A DNA stretch of 62,636 nucleotides, taken from NCBI GenBank assembly GCA_947474005.1, contig CANJHI010000010.1:1-62636 (forward strand), in the 5' to 3' direction. Source of the stretch: Alphaproteobacteria bacterium (GTDB lineage Bacteria > Pseudomonadota > Alphaproteobacteria > Reyranellales > Reyranellaceae). How positions within the stretch are numbered: the stretch's first letter is position 1; each line of letters begins with the position of its first letter. Position numbers and translations under genes: made by a program. The notes below the pieces were generated by a model. That model was given only the letters and a program-made list of their open reading frames with translations. It was not told where the DNA came from and made no database searches. Of this stretch, positions 8,218 through 18,117 are shown piece after piece.

Positions 8218-8298
8218 CTATGCCGTCTGGAGCGCGCCAACGTTCAGCATGGCTGCGATTTAGGCAGCCGTAAAGGCAGCTTCACGGCGGATCCGTGG
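8218..8298 (-). pseudogene. Remnant of the C-terminus of a CaiB/BaiF CoA-transferase
   Basis: Read on the minus strand, this non-coding gap translates as RREAAFTAA*IAAMLNVGALQTA followed by TAG. It lines up without gaps with the last residues of the intact CoA-transferase at 9339-10532 (LREAGFTAGEIDAMLTTGATKTA plus stop), with one stop inside. DNA around the stop codon is also alike (GACGGTCTATGCCGTCT at 8212-8228 and 9334-9350). It is a relic of a second CoA-transferase in front of the downstream receptor gene. Confidence 0.75.
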
Positions 8299-8321
8299 CA
8301 ATCGCTACTGCGGTTCGCTCG

Positions 8322-9293
8322 CTACTGTGGCTCGATGTTGAGACTCTTGATGACCTCGAGCACCACCGGCCCTTCTTCGTCGAGGACCTTCTTGAAATAG
8401 ACGCGATCGCGTGCGCCTTCGTCGATGCCGAACTGGTCGTTGATCTTCAGCACGCGCTCGGTCTTGCCACCCTCGACCATGAGATCGGAGAGCTTCTGCA
8501 CGATTGCCTCGGGCGTGCCGGCGGGTGCCGCGCAGCCGACCCAGCCACGCACCTGGAAGGCCTTGTCGGTCAGGCCCTGCTCATAGAACGTCGGCACGTC
8601 GGGCAGCTTCTTCATGCGCTCGAGCGTCGGCACGGCGATCACCTTGACCGAGCCTTGCTGCAGGAAGGGCAGTTGCGAGGCGTAGCTGCCGGTCGCGGTC
8701 TGGACGTTGCCCGAGGCCACGTCCTGCCACATCGCGCCTTCGCCGCGATAGTGCACGGCTTCCATGTTGAAGCCGTGGTTCTTGTTCAGGGTCGCGCACA
8801 CCACGTGGGCAAAGGAACCGATGCCGTAGGTCGCAGCCGAAACCTTGCGGTCCTTGGCCCAGGCCTGGAACTCCGCAATGTTCTTCACCGGAACGTCGTT
8901 GTTGACCGCGGTCGGCAGGTGGCCGGTGTTGAACCAGGCGACGAGGCTGAAATCCTTGTCGGGATCGTAGGGCAGCTTTTTGAACAGGACCTTGTTCTGC
9001 ACCATCGTGGTCGAGTTGGTGAACATCAGCGTGTAACCGTCGGGGGCTGCCTGCTTCACCATCTCGGCGCCGATCGCGCCCGCGGCACCCGTCTTGTTCT
9101 CGACCACCACCGGCTGGCCGAGCTTCGCCGACACGAACTCGCCATAGGCGCGGGAGTAGATGTCGGTGAGCCCCCCTGGCGGATAGGTGCAGATGATCTT
9201 GATCGGCTTGGCAGGCCAGGCCTGGGCAATGGCGGGGGCCGGCAGCACGGCCGCCGCAGCACCGATGCGCAAAAGGTTACGCCGAACGATCAT
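8322..9293 (-). CDS. Tripartite tricarboxylate transporter receptor (Bug/TctC), copy 2
   Basis: Periplasmic binding protein of 323 residues, closely related to the receptor at 7185-8177 throughout (shared KVLFKKLPYDPDKDF, MEAVHYRGE and C-terminal EPQ). Signal peptide RRNLLRIGAAAAVLPAPAIAQA, then WPAKPIKIICTYPPGGLTD. It lies 45 bases behind the CoA-transferase gene and is probably co-transcribed with it. The pairing suggests uptake of an organic acid that is then activated by CoA transfer. The ligand cannot be predicted from the sequence. Confidence 0.93.
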   Translation of the reverse strand: MIVRRNLLRIGAAAAVLPAPAIAQAWPAKPIKIICTYPPGGLTDIYSRAYGEFVSAKLGQPVVVENKTGAAGAIGAEMVKQAAPDGYTLMFTNSTTMVQNKVLFKKLPYDPDKDFSLVAWFNTGHLPTAVNNDVPVKNIAEFQAWAKDRKVSAATYGIGSFAHVVCATLNKNHGFNMEAVHYRGEGAMWQDVASGNVQTATGSYASQLPFLQQGSVKVIAVPTLERMKKLPDVPTFYEQGLTDKAFQVRGWVGCAAPAGTPEAIVQKLSDLMVEGGKTERVLKINDQFGIDEGARDRVYFKKVLDEEGPVVLEVIKSLNIEPQ

Positions 9294-9338
9294 GGACGCC
9301 TCTCCCCTCTGAGGGCGCTCCTTAATTTTGGTGACGGT

Positions 9339-10532
9339 CTATGCCGTCTTGGTCGCGCCGGTCGTCAGCATGGCGTCGATCTCGCCGGCCGTAAACCCTG
9401 CCTCGCGCAGGATCTCGACACTGTGCTCGCCCAGCCGCGGCTGCAGGCGCGTGACCTCGGGCTTGGTCTTGCTGAAGCGCGGCGGGATATCGGGCATGCG
9501 CAGGCGGCCCTCGGTCGGATGATCGACTTCCTTCCAGAAGCCGGTAGCCTCGAGCTGGGGATCGACGAACAGGTCGTCGAGCGTGTTGACCGGACCGTGC
9601 GGCACGTTGGATTTGCCCAGCAATGCCACCCACTCGGCGTTGGTGCGCGTGGCGCAGATCTCGGCCAGCGTCGAATAGTAATGCTCGACATTCTTTAGGC
9701 GGTTAGCGAGCGAGGTGAAGCGCGGGTCGGCGGCGAGCTCGGGCCGGCCGATCAGGCCGCAGAATTCCTTCCAGTGGCCGTCGGTGTAGGGCAGCAACGC
9801 GAAGTAGCCGTCCTTCGACGGATAGGGGCGGCGTTCCTTGTTGAGCACGCGCTTGTAGCCCGCCGTGTCCAGCGCCGGCCGGAAGGTCTCACCGTAGAGA
9901 TGCTCGACCATCACGAACGAGACCAGTGTCTCGAACATCGGCACTTCGACCGCCTGACCGAGGCCGGTCTTCTCGCGCGCATAGAGCGCCGCGAGCAGTG
10001 CCGAGACGACGCCATTGGAGCTCGTCTTGTCGGCCACGATGGTGGGCAGGAAGCGCGGCTGGCCCGCCACCACGCTCTGGAGTGCCGCGAGACCGGAGCC
10101 GGCCTGGATGATGTCGTCGTAGGCGGCCTTAGGCCCCATCGGGCCGGCGGCGCGGTAGCCGTAGGTGGCGAGATAGACCAGGCGCGGATTGATCTTCTCG
10201 AAGGCTTCGTATTCGACGCCCAGACGCTTGGCAGGCTCGGGCCTATAATTGTGCATCAGCACGTCGGCGGTCTCGGCCAGCTTGAACAGCGCCTTGCGGC
10301 CGGAGTCCTGTTTCAAGTCAAGCACGATCGAGCGCTTGGAACGATTGCAGCCGAGATAGAAGGCGGCCATGCCGGGATTGCGCCCCGGCCCGAGCTGACG
10401 CGTCGTGTCGCCCTCGGGCGGCTCGATCTTGATCACGTCGGCGCCGAGATCGCCCAGCTGCTGAGCGGCCCACGGTCCCAACACCACCGTCGTGCAATCG
10501 AGAATCCTGACGCCGGCCAACGGACCCGCCAT
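9339..10532 (-). CDS. CaiB/BaiF (class III) CoA-transferase
   Basis: Family III CoA-transferase of 397 residues, moving CoA between carboxylic acids. N-terminal PLAGVRILDCTTVVLGPWAAQQLGD and LGADVIKIEPPEGD form the CoA-binding fold; the catalytic Asp expected near residue 165 falls in the LPTIVADKTSSNG stretch (AD..). First gene of a minus-strand set with two Bug receptors. The start ATG at 10532 overlaps no neighbour. A degenerate copy of its C-terminus between the receptors shows that the gene was once duplicated. Specific acid unknown; formyl-, succinyl- or mesaconyl-type assignments cannot be separated by eye. Confidence 0.9.
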   Translation of the reverse strand: MAGPLAGVRILDCTTVVLGPWAAQQLGDLGADVIKIEPPEGDTTRQLGPGRNPGMAAFYLGCNRSKRSIVLDLKQDSGRKALFKLAETADVLMHNYRPEPAKRLGVEYEAFEKINPRLVYLATYGYRAAGPMGPKAAYDDIIQAGSGLAALQSVVAGQPRFLPTIVADKTSSNGVVSALLAALYAREKTGLGQAVEVPMFETLVSFVMVEHLYGETFRPALDTAGYKRVLNKERRPYPSKDGYFALLPYTDGHWKEFCGLIGRPELAADPRFTSLANRLKNVEHYYSTLAEICATRTNAEWVALLGKSNVPHGPVNTLDDLFVDPQLEATGFWKEVDHPTEGRLRMPDIPPRFSKTKPEVTRLQPRLGEHSVEILREAGFTAGEIDAMLTTGATKTA

Positions 10533-10650
10533 CGCTGCTTCCTCCCATTGATTTCTTCCCGACTACCATAGATCGCCGATGCCCGGCTGCGGAACATGGC
10601 AACGGTTCCGGTTGACGAACGCCGTCAAATCGGGGAAATTCGCGTCCAAC

Positions 10651-10684
10651 ATGCTGCGACTGACGACGCTTCGACTTATTGGCT

Positions 10685-10686
<2 letters not shown>
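10651..10686 (+). CDS. Putative leu leader peptide MLRLTTLRLIG
   Basis: An 11-codon frame with four leucines and two arginines, ending in TGA exactly where a stable hairpin begins (10685). It lies 138 bases before leuA. This is the arrangement of amino-acid attenuators in which ribosome stalling at Leu codons controls downstream structure. Ribosome-binding signal is weak (GGGGAA some 15 bases upstream), so the call is an inference. Confidence 0.5.
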
Positions 10687-12519
<1,833 letters not shown>

Positions 12520-12602
12520 CGGTACCGTACCGCAACGGCGGGCGATAGCATCGTGGTCGCGCGGGTGGACTTTCCGCGCGCACTAGATCAGGAGAAATCT
12601 TC

Positions 12603-12851
12603 ATGTCTCGCGTCGCCATCCGGAAGCCTGTCCTCACCCTTCTCCTCGGCATCACGATCGGTGCGGGCGGCGCCTTCGTGGCGACGGCGCAGCAGCCGAA
12701 CATGCAGGCAGCGCTGAGTTCGCTGCAGGCAGCACGCGCCGAACTGATCCAAGCCCGCCCCAACAAGGGCGGCCATCGCGAGCGCGCCATCGGCTTTGTC
12801 GACCAGGCGATCAACCAGACCCAGCTCGGCATGAACTACGCCGGCGACTAG
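12603..12851 (+). CDS. Small exported protein of unknown function
   Basis: An 82-residue protein with a clear signal peptide (RKPVLTLLLGITIGAGGAFVATAQ, cleavage after TAQ) and a mature part of about 52 residues made of two helices (MQAALSSLQAARAELIQA, then GGHRERAIGFVDQAINQTQLG). Strong ribosome-binding site AGGAGAAATC. Proteins of this pattern are common in alpha- and betaproteobacteria but have no established role; periplasmic location is inferred. A promoter is expected in the 83-base gap after leuA. Confidence 0.8.
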   Translation: MSRVAIRKPVLTLLLGITIGAGGAFVATAQQPNMQAALSSLQAARAELIQARPNKGGHRERAIGFVDQAINQTQLGMNYAGD

Positions 12852-12957
12852 AGCATCGAGCATGCCGCTTCACGCCTCGCCGCGGCCGGCCGTCAATTCT
12901 AACCTGGCGGTCCCACCCGATCCCAGCTCGCCGCTCCGGCGGCGGGAGGGGCCAGTC

Positions 12958-13176
12958 ATGCGCGGCGTGCGCCATGTCTGGAACGTGGCGATCTCGCTCA
13001 TGCTGGGTGCCATGATCGCGCTGCTCGGCCATCAGTTCGCCGCCGATGCCATTGCCCGCCTGTGGCCGGAGACGGCCGCCGTCGCCGACGCGGTACGCGC
13101 CCTGTTCTGGCTGCTCGGGATCGGCGTCACCGGTGTGCTGTTCTTTTCGTACTATCTCGACGACACGACCCGTTAG
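12958..13176 (+). CDS. Small inner-membrane protein, unknown function
   Basis: A 72-residue protein with two transmembrane helices (WNVAISLMLGAMIALLGHQF and ALFWLLGIGVTGVLFFSYYL) ending in DDTTR. The ATG at 12958 has a good GGGAGGGG ribosome-binding site; an in-frame ATG at 12862 would add 32 proline- and arginine-rich residues that do not look coding. It lies between the small exported protein and pmbA, which begins 17 bases later. No family recognised. Confidence 0.6.
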   Translation: MRGVRHVWNVAISLMLGAMIALLGHQFAADAIARLWPETAAVADAVRALFWLLGIGVTGVLFFSYYLDDTTR

Positions 13177-13193
13177 CGCGTAGAACGGCCGCC

Positions 13194-14561
13194 ATGGCCA
13201 AAGCAAAGAAGTCCGCTTCCCCCAAGAACCTCCCCGACGCCAATCTCCTCGCCGATCTGCTGAAATGGGCGAAGGCCGCTGGCGCCGATTCGGCCGACAC
13301 GCTCTACGTCCACGGCGAATCGATCTCGGTCGCCCAGCGGCTGGGCCGGCGCGAGAAACTCGAGAGCAGCGAGGGCCGCGACCTTGGCCTGCGCGTGTTC
13401 GTGGGCAAGCGCCAGGCATTCGTTTCCTCGACCGATTTTGCCCCCGCGGCGCTCAAGACGCTGGCCCAGCGGGCCGTCGACATGGCGCGCGCCGTGCCGG
13501 AGGACCCGGTCTGCGGCATCGCGCCGGAGGAGCTGCTGGCGCGCACCTGGCCCGACCTCGATCTCGACGACAGGGGCCGCCCCTCTGCGAAGAAGCTGCT
13601 GGGCCTGGTCGCCGAAGCGGAAGACGCCGCCCGGGCGGTCAAGGGCGTCACCAATTCCGAGGGCGCCGAGGCCGGCTGGGGCCGCTCCTCCGTCATGCTG
13701 GCCGCCAGCAACGGCTTTTCCGGCGGTTATAGCCGCGGCGGCTGGTCGCTTTCCTGCTCGGTGGTGGGCGGCGAAGGCACCGGCATGGAGCGCGACTACG
13801 AATGGACCAGCGCGGTCCACTTCGAGGACCTGATGTCGCCGGCGAGGGTCGGCCGCAACGCCGGCAAGTTCGCCGTCCGCCGCCTCAATCCGCGCAAGGC
13901 ACAAAGCGCGCGCGTTCCCGTGGTCTACGACCGCCGCGTCGCGGGCGGGCTGATCGGCCACCTGTCGAGTGCCATCAACGGCCGCGCCGTGGCGCGCGGC
14001 ACGTCGTTCCTGAAAGACAAGATGGGTGCCAGGATCTTCGCCGACGGCATCCGCATCCTCGACAATCCCTTGCGAAAGCGCGGGTTGGGCAGCCGCCCCT
14101 TCGACGCCGAGGGCTTGGCGACCAAACGTCTCGCCGTGATCGACGACGGCGTGCTCACGACCTGGCTGCTCGACCTCGCCGCCGCGCGCCAACTCAACCT
14201 CAAGCCAACCGGCCATGCCTCGCGCGGCGTCTCCGGACCGCCCTCGCCCAGCACGTCGAACTTCTATCTCGAGAAGGGCAAGCTCTCGGTCGACGAGCTG
14301 ATCGGCGACATCAAGAGCGGCCTTTTCATCACCGACCTGATCGGCTTCGGCATCAACGGCGTCACCGGCGACTACAGCCGCGGCGCCTCGGGCTTCTGGA
14401 TCGAGAAGGGCAAGCTTGCCTGGCCGGTGAGCGGCATCACGGTGGCGGGCAACCTCAAGGACATGTTCCTGAAAATGACCCCGGCCAGCGACCTGCAATT
14501 CAAGGGCTCGACCAACGCGCCGACGGTGAGAATTGAGGGGCTGACCGTCGCCGGCTCGTGA
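13194..14561 (+). CDS. pmbA: TldD/PmbA family protein (PmbA/TldE)
   Basis: Subunit of the TldD/TldE proteolytic complex, which processes peptides such as microcin and PQQ-type precursors and controls CcdA turnover. The 455-residue product has the PmbA layout: N-terminal LLKWAKAAGADSADTLYVHGES, middle SSEGRDLGLRVFVGKRQAFVSS, and a C-terminal barrel with GHASRGVSGPPSPSTSNFYLEKG. It lacks the HExxxH metal site found in TldD, as expected for the TldE/PmbA half. No tldD is in the window. Start ATG at 13194 chosen; the frame extends upstream only through unlikely sequence overlapping the previous gene. Confidence 0.92.
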   Translation: MAKAKKSASPKNLPDANLLADLLKWAKAAGADSADTLYVHGESISVAQRLGRREKLESSEGRDLGLRVFVGKRQAFVSSTDFAPAALKTLAQRAVDMARAVPEDPVCGIAPEELLARTWPDLDLDDRGRPSAKKLLGLVAEAEDAARAVKGVTNSEGAEAGWGRSSVMLAASNGFSGGYSRGGWSLSCSVVGGEGTGMERDYEWTSAVHFEDLMSPARVGRNAGKFAVRRLNPRKAQSARVPVVYDRRVAGGLIGHLSSAINGRAVARGTSFLKDKMGARIFADGIRILDNPLRKRGLGSRPFDAEGLATKRLAVIDDGVLTTWLLDLAAARQLNLKPTGHASRGVSGPPSPSTSNFYLEKGKLSVDELIGDIKSGLFITDLIGFGINGVTGDYSRGASGFWIEKGKLAWPVSGITVAGNLKDMFLKMTPASDLQFKGSTNAPTVRIEGLTVAGS

Positions 14562-14574
14562 TAATCTCCGGGGC

Positions 14575-15786
14575 ATGACCCCTCTCTCCAGAATAACGAT
14601 CCTCGCCGCAACGACGGCGCTCCTGGCCGGTCCGGCCTTCGCCCCCGCATTTGCTCAAGGGGGCGGCGATTTCCGCGACTGCCTGCAGACCATCAAGACC
14701 GAGGCGATGCGCCAGAACGTGCCCGCCGCCGTCGCCGACAAGGCCTTCCAGGGCCTGACGCCCGACCAGAAGGTGATCGACCTCGACGGGCGGCAGCCCG
14801 AATTCTCGCTGACCTACGCAAAGTATGTCGGCGGAACCGTGAGCGCCGACCGCATCGTCAAGGGCCAGCAGCGCATGACGCAGCACCGCGCGCTCCTCGA
14901 TGCGCTGCAGGCAGAATATGGCGTGCCGCCGCAATACATCATGGCCTTCTGGGGCATCGAGACCAACTACGGCGGCTTCATGGGCGATTTCCGCGTCGTG
15001 CGCTCCGTAGCGACACTCGCCTGCATGACCAAGCGCACGGTCTTCTTCTCGAATGAGACCGTCCAGGCGCTGCGCATCCTCAGCATGAACCACATGACCA
15101 GCGACCAGATGCGCGGCTCGTGGGCCGGCGCCATGGGCAACATGCAGTTCATGCCCTCGACTTTCACCAAGTGGGCGGTCGACCGCGACGGCAACGGCAA
15201 GACCGACATCTGGAACAGCCTGCCCGACGCTTTCGCTTCGGCGGCGAACTTCTTGCGCGGCATCGGCTTCAAGCCGGGGCTGCCGTCGAGCGAAGAGGTG
15301 ATGCTGCCCCAGGGCTTCGCGCTCGACCAGGCCGATTCCACGATCGAGAAGCCGGTCCGTGCCTGGGCGGCGCTGGGCGTGAAGAAGGCAGGCGGCGGTG
15401 CGCTCCCCGCCAGTGACGAGCCCTCGTCGATCATCCTGCCGGCCGGCTTCCGAGGCCCCGCCTTCATCCTCTATCCAAACTTCAAGGCGGTAATGAACTG
15501 GAACCGCTCGACGCTCTATGCCCTGTCGGTCGGCATCCTCGCCCGCCAGATCGCGGGCGGGCCGGGCGTCATGCAGGCCCCGCCCTCCGACGACGAGCCG
15601 CTGTCGCGCAACACCGTGATCGACATCCAGAACCGGCTGGCCAAGCTCGGCCTCTACAAGGACGAGTCCGACGGGCTTCTGGGCCCCAAGACCCGCTCGG
15701 CGCTGCGCCTGTTCCAGCAGCAGACCAGCCTGCCGGCCGACGGCCATCCCTCGGCCGAGACGGTGCAGCGGCTGCAGTCCCGCTAG
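14575..15786 (+). CDS. Lytic murein transglycosylase, MltB type, with peptidoglycan-binding domain
   Basis: Periplasmic enzyme cleaving the MurNAc-GlcNAc bond of peptidoglycan to 1,6-anhydro products. The 403-residue product begins with a signal peptide (ILAATTALLAGPAFAPAFAQ). Residues 30-330 form the SLT_2/MltB domain with catalytic Glu129 in FWGIETNYGG, and GSWAGAMGNMQFMPSTF plus DRDGNGKTDIW follow. Residues 342-400 are a PG_binding_1 domain (NRLAKLGLYKDESDGLLGPKT). No lipobox is seen, so it is soluble. It starts 13 bases after pmbA and may be co-transcribed. Confidence 0.94.
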   Translation: MTPLSRITILAATTALLAGPAFAPAFAQGGGDFRDCLQTIKTEAMRQNVPAAVADKAFQGLTPDQKVIDLDGRQPEFSLTYAKYVGGTVSADRIVKGQQRMTQHRALLDALQAEYGVPPQYIMAFWGIETNYGGFMGDFRVVRSVATLACMTKRTVFFSNETVQALRILSMNHMTSDQMRGSWAGAMGNMQFMPSTFTKWAVDRDGNGKTDIWNSLPDAFASAANFLRGIGFKPGLPSSEEVMLPQGFALDQADSTIEKPVRAWAALGVKKAGGGALPASDEPSSIILPAGFRGPAFILYPNFKAVMNWNRSTLYALSVGILARQIAGGPGVMQAPPSDDEPLSRNTVIDIQNRLAKLGLYKDESDGLLGPKTRSALRLFQQQTSLPADGHPSAETVQRLQSR

Positions 15787-16244
15787 AAACGCCAGTTCCC
15801 CGCACGCCGGGGAGCCGTTGTCCTGGTCGCGTGTCACATCCCAATGTGTCACACCAAGTTGAGACAAATGTTGTGACACGCACCTGCCCGGAGTCCGGGC
15901 CGAGCCCGGAATCACGGGCTTTTTTAGACGTCGTTTCTTCTTCAGATGTCACCAGCCCGGTATTGCCTGTGACAGGCAGCGCCATGTGTCCGTTCCGATA
16001 CTTATGGGTGCTCAGTGGGGACGGGCTCAAATGCGGACTCGTGCCGGCCTGGCGTGACGTACCATCCGTGTGAACTACACCCTCGCCCTCGAGCGTCTGC
16101 CCGCGGCGTGCGCGGGAGGGTCATGTCCTAAGTGGAAAGACTGGGGCGGTCCCACCGCCAGCCTGCCTGAAGCAATATCATTTTCCTGCTGAACCTGCTC
16201 ATCACATATCTGTGAGCAGATGCTTACAGTGCATGCATCCCACT
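15787..16244. other. Convergent intergenic region with repeats and a terminator
   Basis: About 460 bases between two convergent genes. It holds a short CCCCG hairpin (15798-15812), two direct copies of GTGTCAC (15831-15837, 15846-15852), an inverted copy (15873-15879) and an intrinsic terminator at 15903-15925. The rest (15930-16244) contains only short open frames without recognisable homology. The clustered GTGTCAC boxes look like a protein-binding array or a relic of an integrated element. Confidence 0.5.
15903..15925 (+). terminator. Intrinsic terminator
   Basis: Stem AGCCCG (15903-15908) and CGGGCT (15915-15920) with a six-base loop, followed by TTTTT at 15921-15925. It fits the end of the pmbA-transglycosylase transcript about 120 bases upstream. 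Confidence 0.75.
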
Positions 16245-17171
16245 CTACGCTGGCCGCAGCAGCCGCACGGCGCCAGCGGCGAGGGCAATCGACACTGGCA
16301 GAGTGAGTGCGTCGTCGCCGTCAATCTGCACCGGCTGGCGGCGCTGCTCGCCGGCATCGCTCAGCACCGACACACGGATGTCGTGGCCGGCGATCACGCG
16401 GTAGCCCGCCGTGCGCGGCAGCCGGCCCAGCAGCAGGGCGAGGCCAAAGCGCAGGGTCTGCGAGCGGCCCCAGCGTTCGAACAGGCAGACATGCAGCAGC
16501 GGCTTGCCCAGCGCCGCGTCGGGCGCCACGACATAGGGCCCGGCGTAGTGCCGGCCGTGGGTCACGATCACCGATGCCGCCTCGTGCCGCACGCCGTCGA
16601 TCTCGACGGCATAGCGCACCGGACGGTAACGGCGCGCCTCGACCAGCGAGCGCCAGACATAGGCGGCGCGTCCCAGACGCCGCTTGAGAGGCGCGCTGAC
16701 GCCGGCCACGACCTTGGCGTCGAAGCCGGCGCCCGCCATCAGCGAGAACTGCCGCGTCCGCCCCTCGCCGCTGGCCTCGCCCGGCTGCATCAGGATTTCG
16801 CGGCCGGCCGTCAGCGTCTGCGCCACCGCGGCAGCCGAGAAGCCGAGGCCCAGTTCGTGCGCCAGCACGTTGGCGGTGCCGAGCGGCACGATGCCTAAAG
16901 CCGGTCCTGCCGCACCACTACGATAGGCGAGCCCGTTCACCACCTCGTTGATGGTGCCGTCACCGCCGGCCACGGCGATCACGGCATAGCGCCCAGCGTC
17001 GCAGGTCTCGGCGATCCGCCGCGCATCACCCGCCGCCGCGGTCTCCACGACGTCGACGGTCCAGCCGAGGTCGCGCACACGCTGAACCACGCCATCGACC
17101 AGCCCGCGTCGGCGGCGGCCAGCGACTGGATTGAGAATGAGCAGGACTGCCCGGGCTGATGAGAATGTCAT
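16245..17171 (-). CDS. Diacylglycerol kinase family lipid kinase (YegS/BmrU type)
   Basis: Soluble lipid kinase of 308 residues. The DAGK catalytic domain starts with LLILNPVAGRRRRGL and has the GGDGTINEVVNGLA nucleotide-binding motif and LGIVPLGTANVLAHELGL. The family phosphorylates diacylglycerol or related lipids with ATP. It is divergent from the PlcP-like gene, whose product releases DAG, so returning DAG to phosphatidic acid is a plausible job. Its ATG (17169-17171) overlaps the Pho box that serves the opposite gene. A sphingosine-kinase-like substrate is the alternative. Confidence 0.88.
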   Translation of the reverse strand: MTFSSARAVLLILNPVAGRRRRGLVDGVVQRVRDLGWTVDVVETAAAGDARRIAETCDAGRYAVIAVAGGDGTINEVVNGLAYRSGAAGPALGIVPLGTANVLAHELGLGFSAAAVAQTLTAGREILMQPGEASGEGRTRQFSLMAGAGFDAKVVAGVSAPLKRRLGRAAYVWRSLVEARRYRPVRYAVEIDGVRHEAASVIVTHGRHYAGPYVVAPDAALGKPLLHVCLFERWGRSQTLRFGLALLLGRLPRTAGYRVIAGHDIRVSVLSDAGEQRRQPVQIDGDDALTLPVSIALAAGAVRLLRPA

Positions 17172-17182
17172 TCAACTGTCAC
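17165..17182 (+). promoter_or_regulatory. Pho box upstream of the plcP-like gene
   Basis: ATGTCAT-TCAA-CTGTCAC matches the alphaproteobacterial PhoB site (CTGTCAT-N4-CTGTCAC) at all but the first base, in the orientation of the + strand gene. It lies 110 bases before the chosen plcP start. The -10 element is unclear (a TACACA occurs at 17213-17218). Confidence 0.72.
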
Positions 17183-17292
17183 AACCGATTCACGGCCACG
17201 CAATGGCCTCCATACACAATCCGCTGCGTGTCGTGCAATCGCGCCCGACAGATTTAGTGCCGGTCGAGTTTTATCCACATGACCGTGATCTC

Positions 17293-18111
17293 ATGACAGT
17301 TATCGAGCGTCATCCACCTGCCCGGCATCGCGCCATCTTCCTGTCCGACATCCACCTCGGAACACGCGGATGCCAGGCCGAGCTGCTGCTCGACTTCCTG
17401 AAGAAGAACGAGAGCGAGCATCTGTTCCTTGTCGGGGACATCGTCGACGGCTGGCGGCTTAAGCGCTGGTGGTACTGGCCGCGGAGCCACAACGACGTGG
17501 TGCAGAAGATCATGCGCAAGGCGCGCAAGGGCACCAACGTCGTCTACATCCCCGGCAACCACGACGAGGCGGCGCGGCAATACTGCCAGCTCACCTTCGG
17601 CGACGTGCGGGTCGAGGACGAGGTGATCTACGAGACGCCGGAAGGCCGCAAGCTGCTGATCATCCACGGCGACCAGTTCGACGGCATCGTGCGCTACGCG
17701 CGCTGGCTCGCCATCCTGGGCGACTGGGCCTATGGCGGGGCGCTGCGCCTCAACACCTGGTTCAACTGGGGCCGCCGCCTGCTCGGCCTGCCCTACTGGT
17801 CGCTGTCGGCGTTCCTCAAGCACAAGGTCAAGAACGCCGTCCAGTTCATCAACGACTTCGAGCACGCGGTCGCCAACGAAGCGCGCCGGCGCGGCGTCGA
17901 CGGCGTGGTCTGCGGCCATATCCATCACGCCGAGATCCGCGACATCGACGGCATCCTCTACTGCAACGACGGCGACTGGGTCGAAAGCTGCACCGCGCTG
18001 GTCGAGGATTTCGACGGCCGCCTGCGCATCGTGCGCTGGGCCGAGGAACATGCGCGCGAGACCTCGCGGTTGCCGGCGCGGCTCGAGCCGGTCCGGCTGG
18101 CGGCGGAGTAG
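17293..18111 (+). CDS. plcP: PlcP-like metallophosphoesterase (phospholipase C)
   Basis: Calcineurin-type phosphoesterase, about 272 residues, often labelled UDP-2,3-diacylglucosamine hydrolase. Metal ligands are in FLSDIHLGTRG, LVGDIVDGWRL, IPGNHDE, IIHGDQFD and CGHIHHAEI. The GCQAELLLDFL and KHKVKNAVQFINDFE segments and NDGDWVESCTALVE ending are those of PlcP, the Sinorhizobium/Phaeobacter enzyme that removes phospholipid head groups during phosphate starvation to give DAG. The Pho box upstream and the adjoining glycosyltransferase support PlcP over LpxH. The start is uncertain: ATG 17293 gives 14 residues before the domain; ATG 17203 or 17131 would add 30 or 54 residues, the latter across the Pho box. 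Confidence 0.82.
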   Translation: MTVIERHPPARHRAIFLSDIHLGTRGCQAELLLDFLKKNESEHLFLVGDIVDGWRLKRWWYWPRSHNDVVQKIMRKARKGTNVVYIPGNHDEAARQYCQLTFGDVRVEDEVIYETPEGRKLLIIHGDQFDGIVRYARWLAILGDWAYGGALRLNTWFNWGRRLLGLPYWSLSAFLKHKVKNAVQFINDFEHAVANEARRRGVDGVVCGHIHHAEIRDIDGILYCNDGDWVESCTALVEDFDGRLRIVRWAEEHARETSRLPARLEPVRLAAE

Positions 18112-18117
18112 GCCCGG

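Noticed and set aside
15831..15852. GTGTCAC direct repeat as a third Pho box
   Set aside because: The repeat period is 15 rather than 11 bases and no gene starts downstream.
15831..16073. An 80-codon + strand frame in the convergent gap
   Set aside because: It spans the intrinsic terminator and repeats and shows no protein-like features.
17293..18111. Assignment of the phosphoesterase as LpxH of lipid A synthesis
   Set aside because: LpxH-like annotation is usual, but the Pho box, glycosyltransferase partner and PlcP-type sequence blocks favour PlcP; no other lipid A genes are near.
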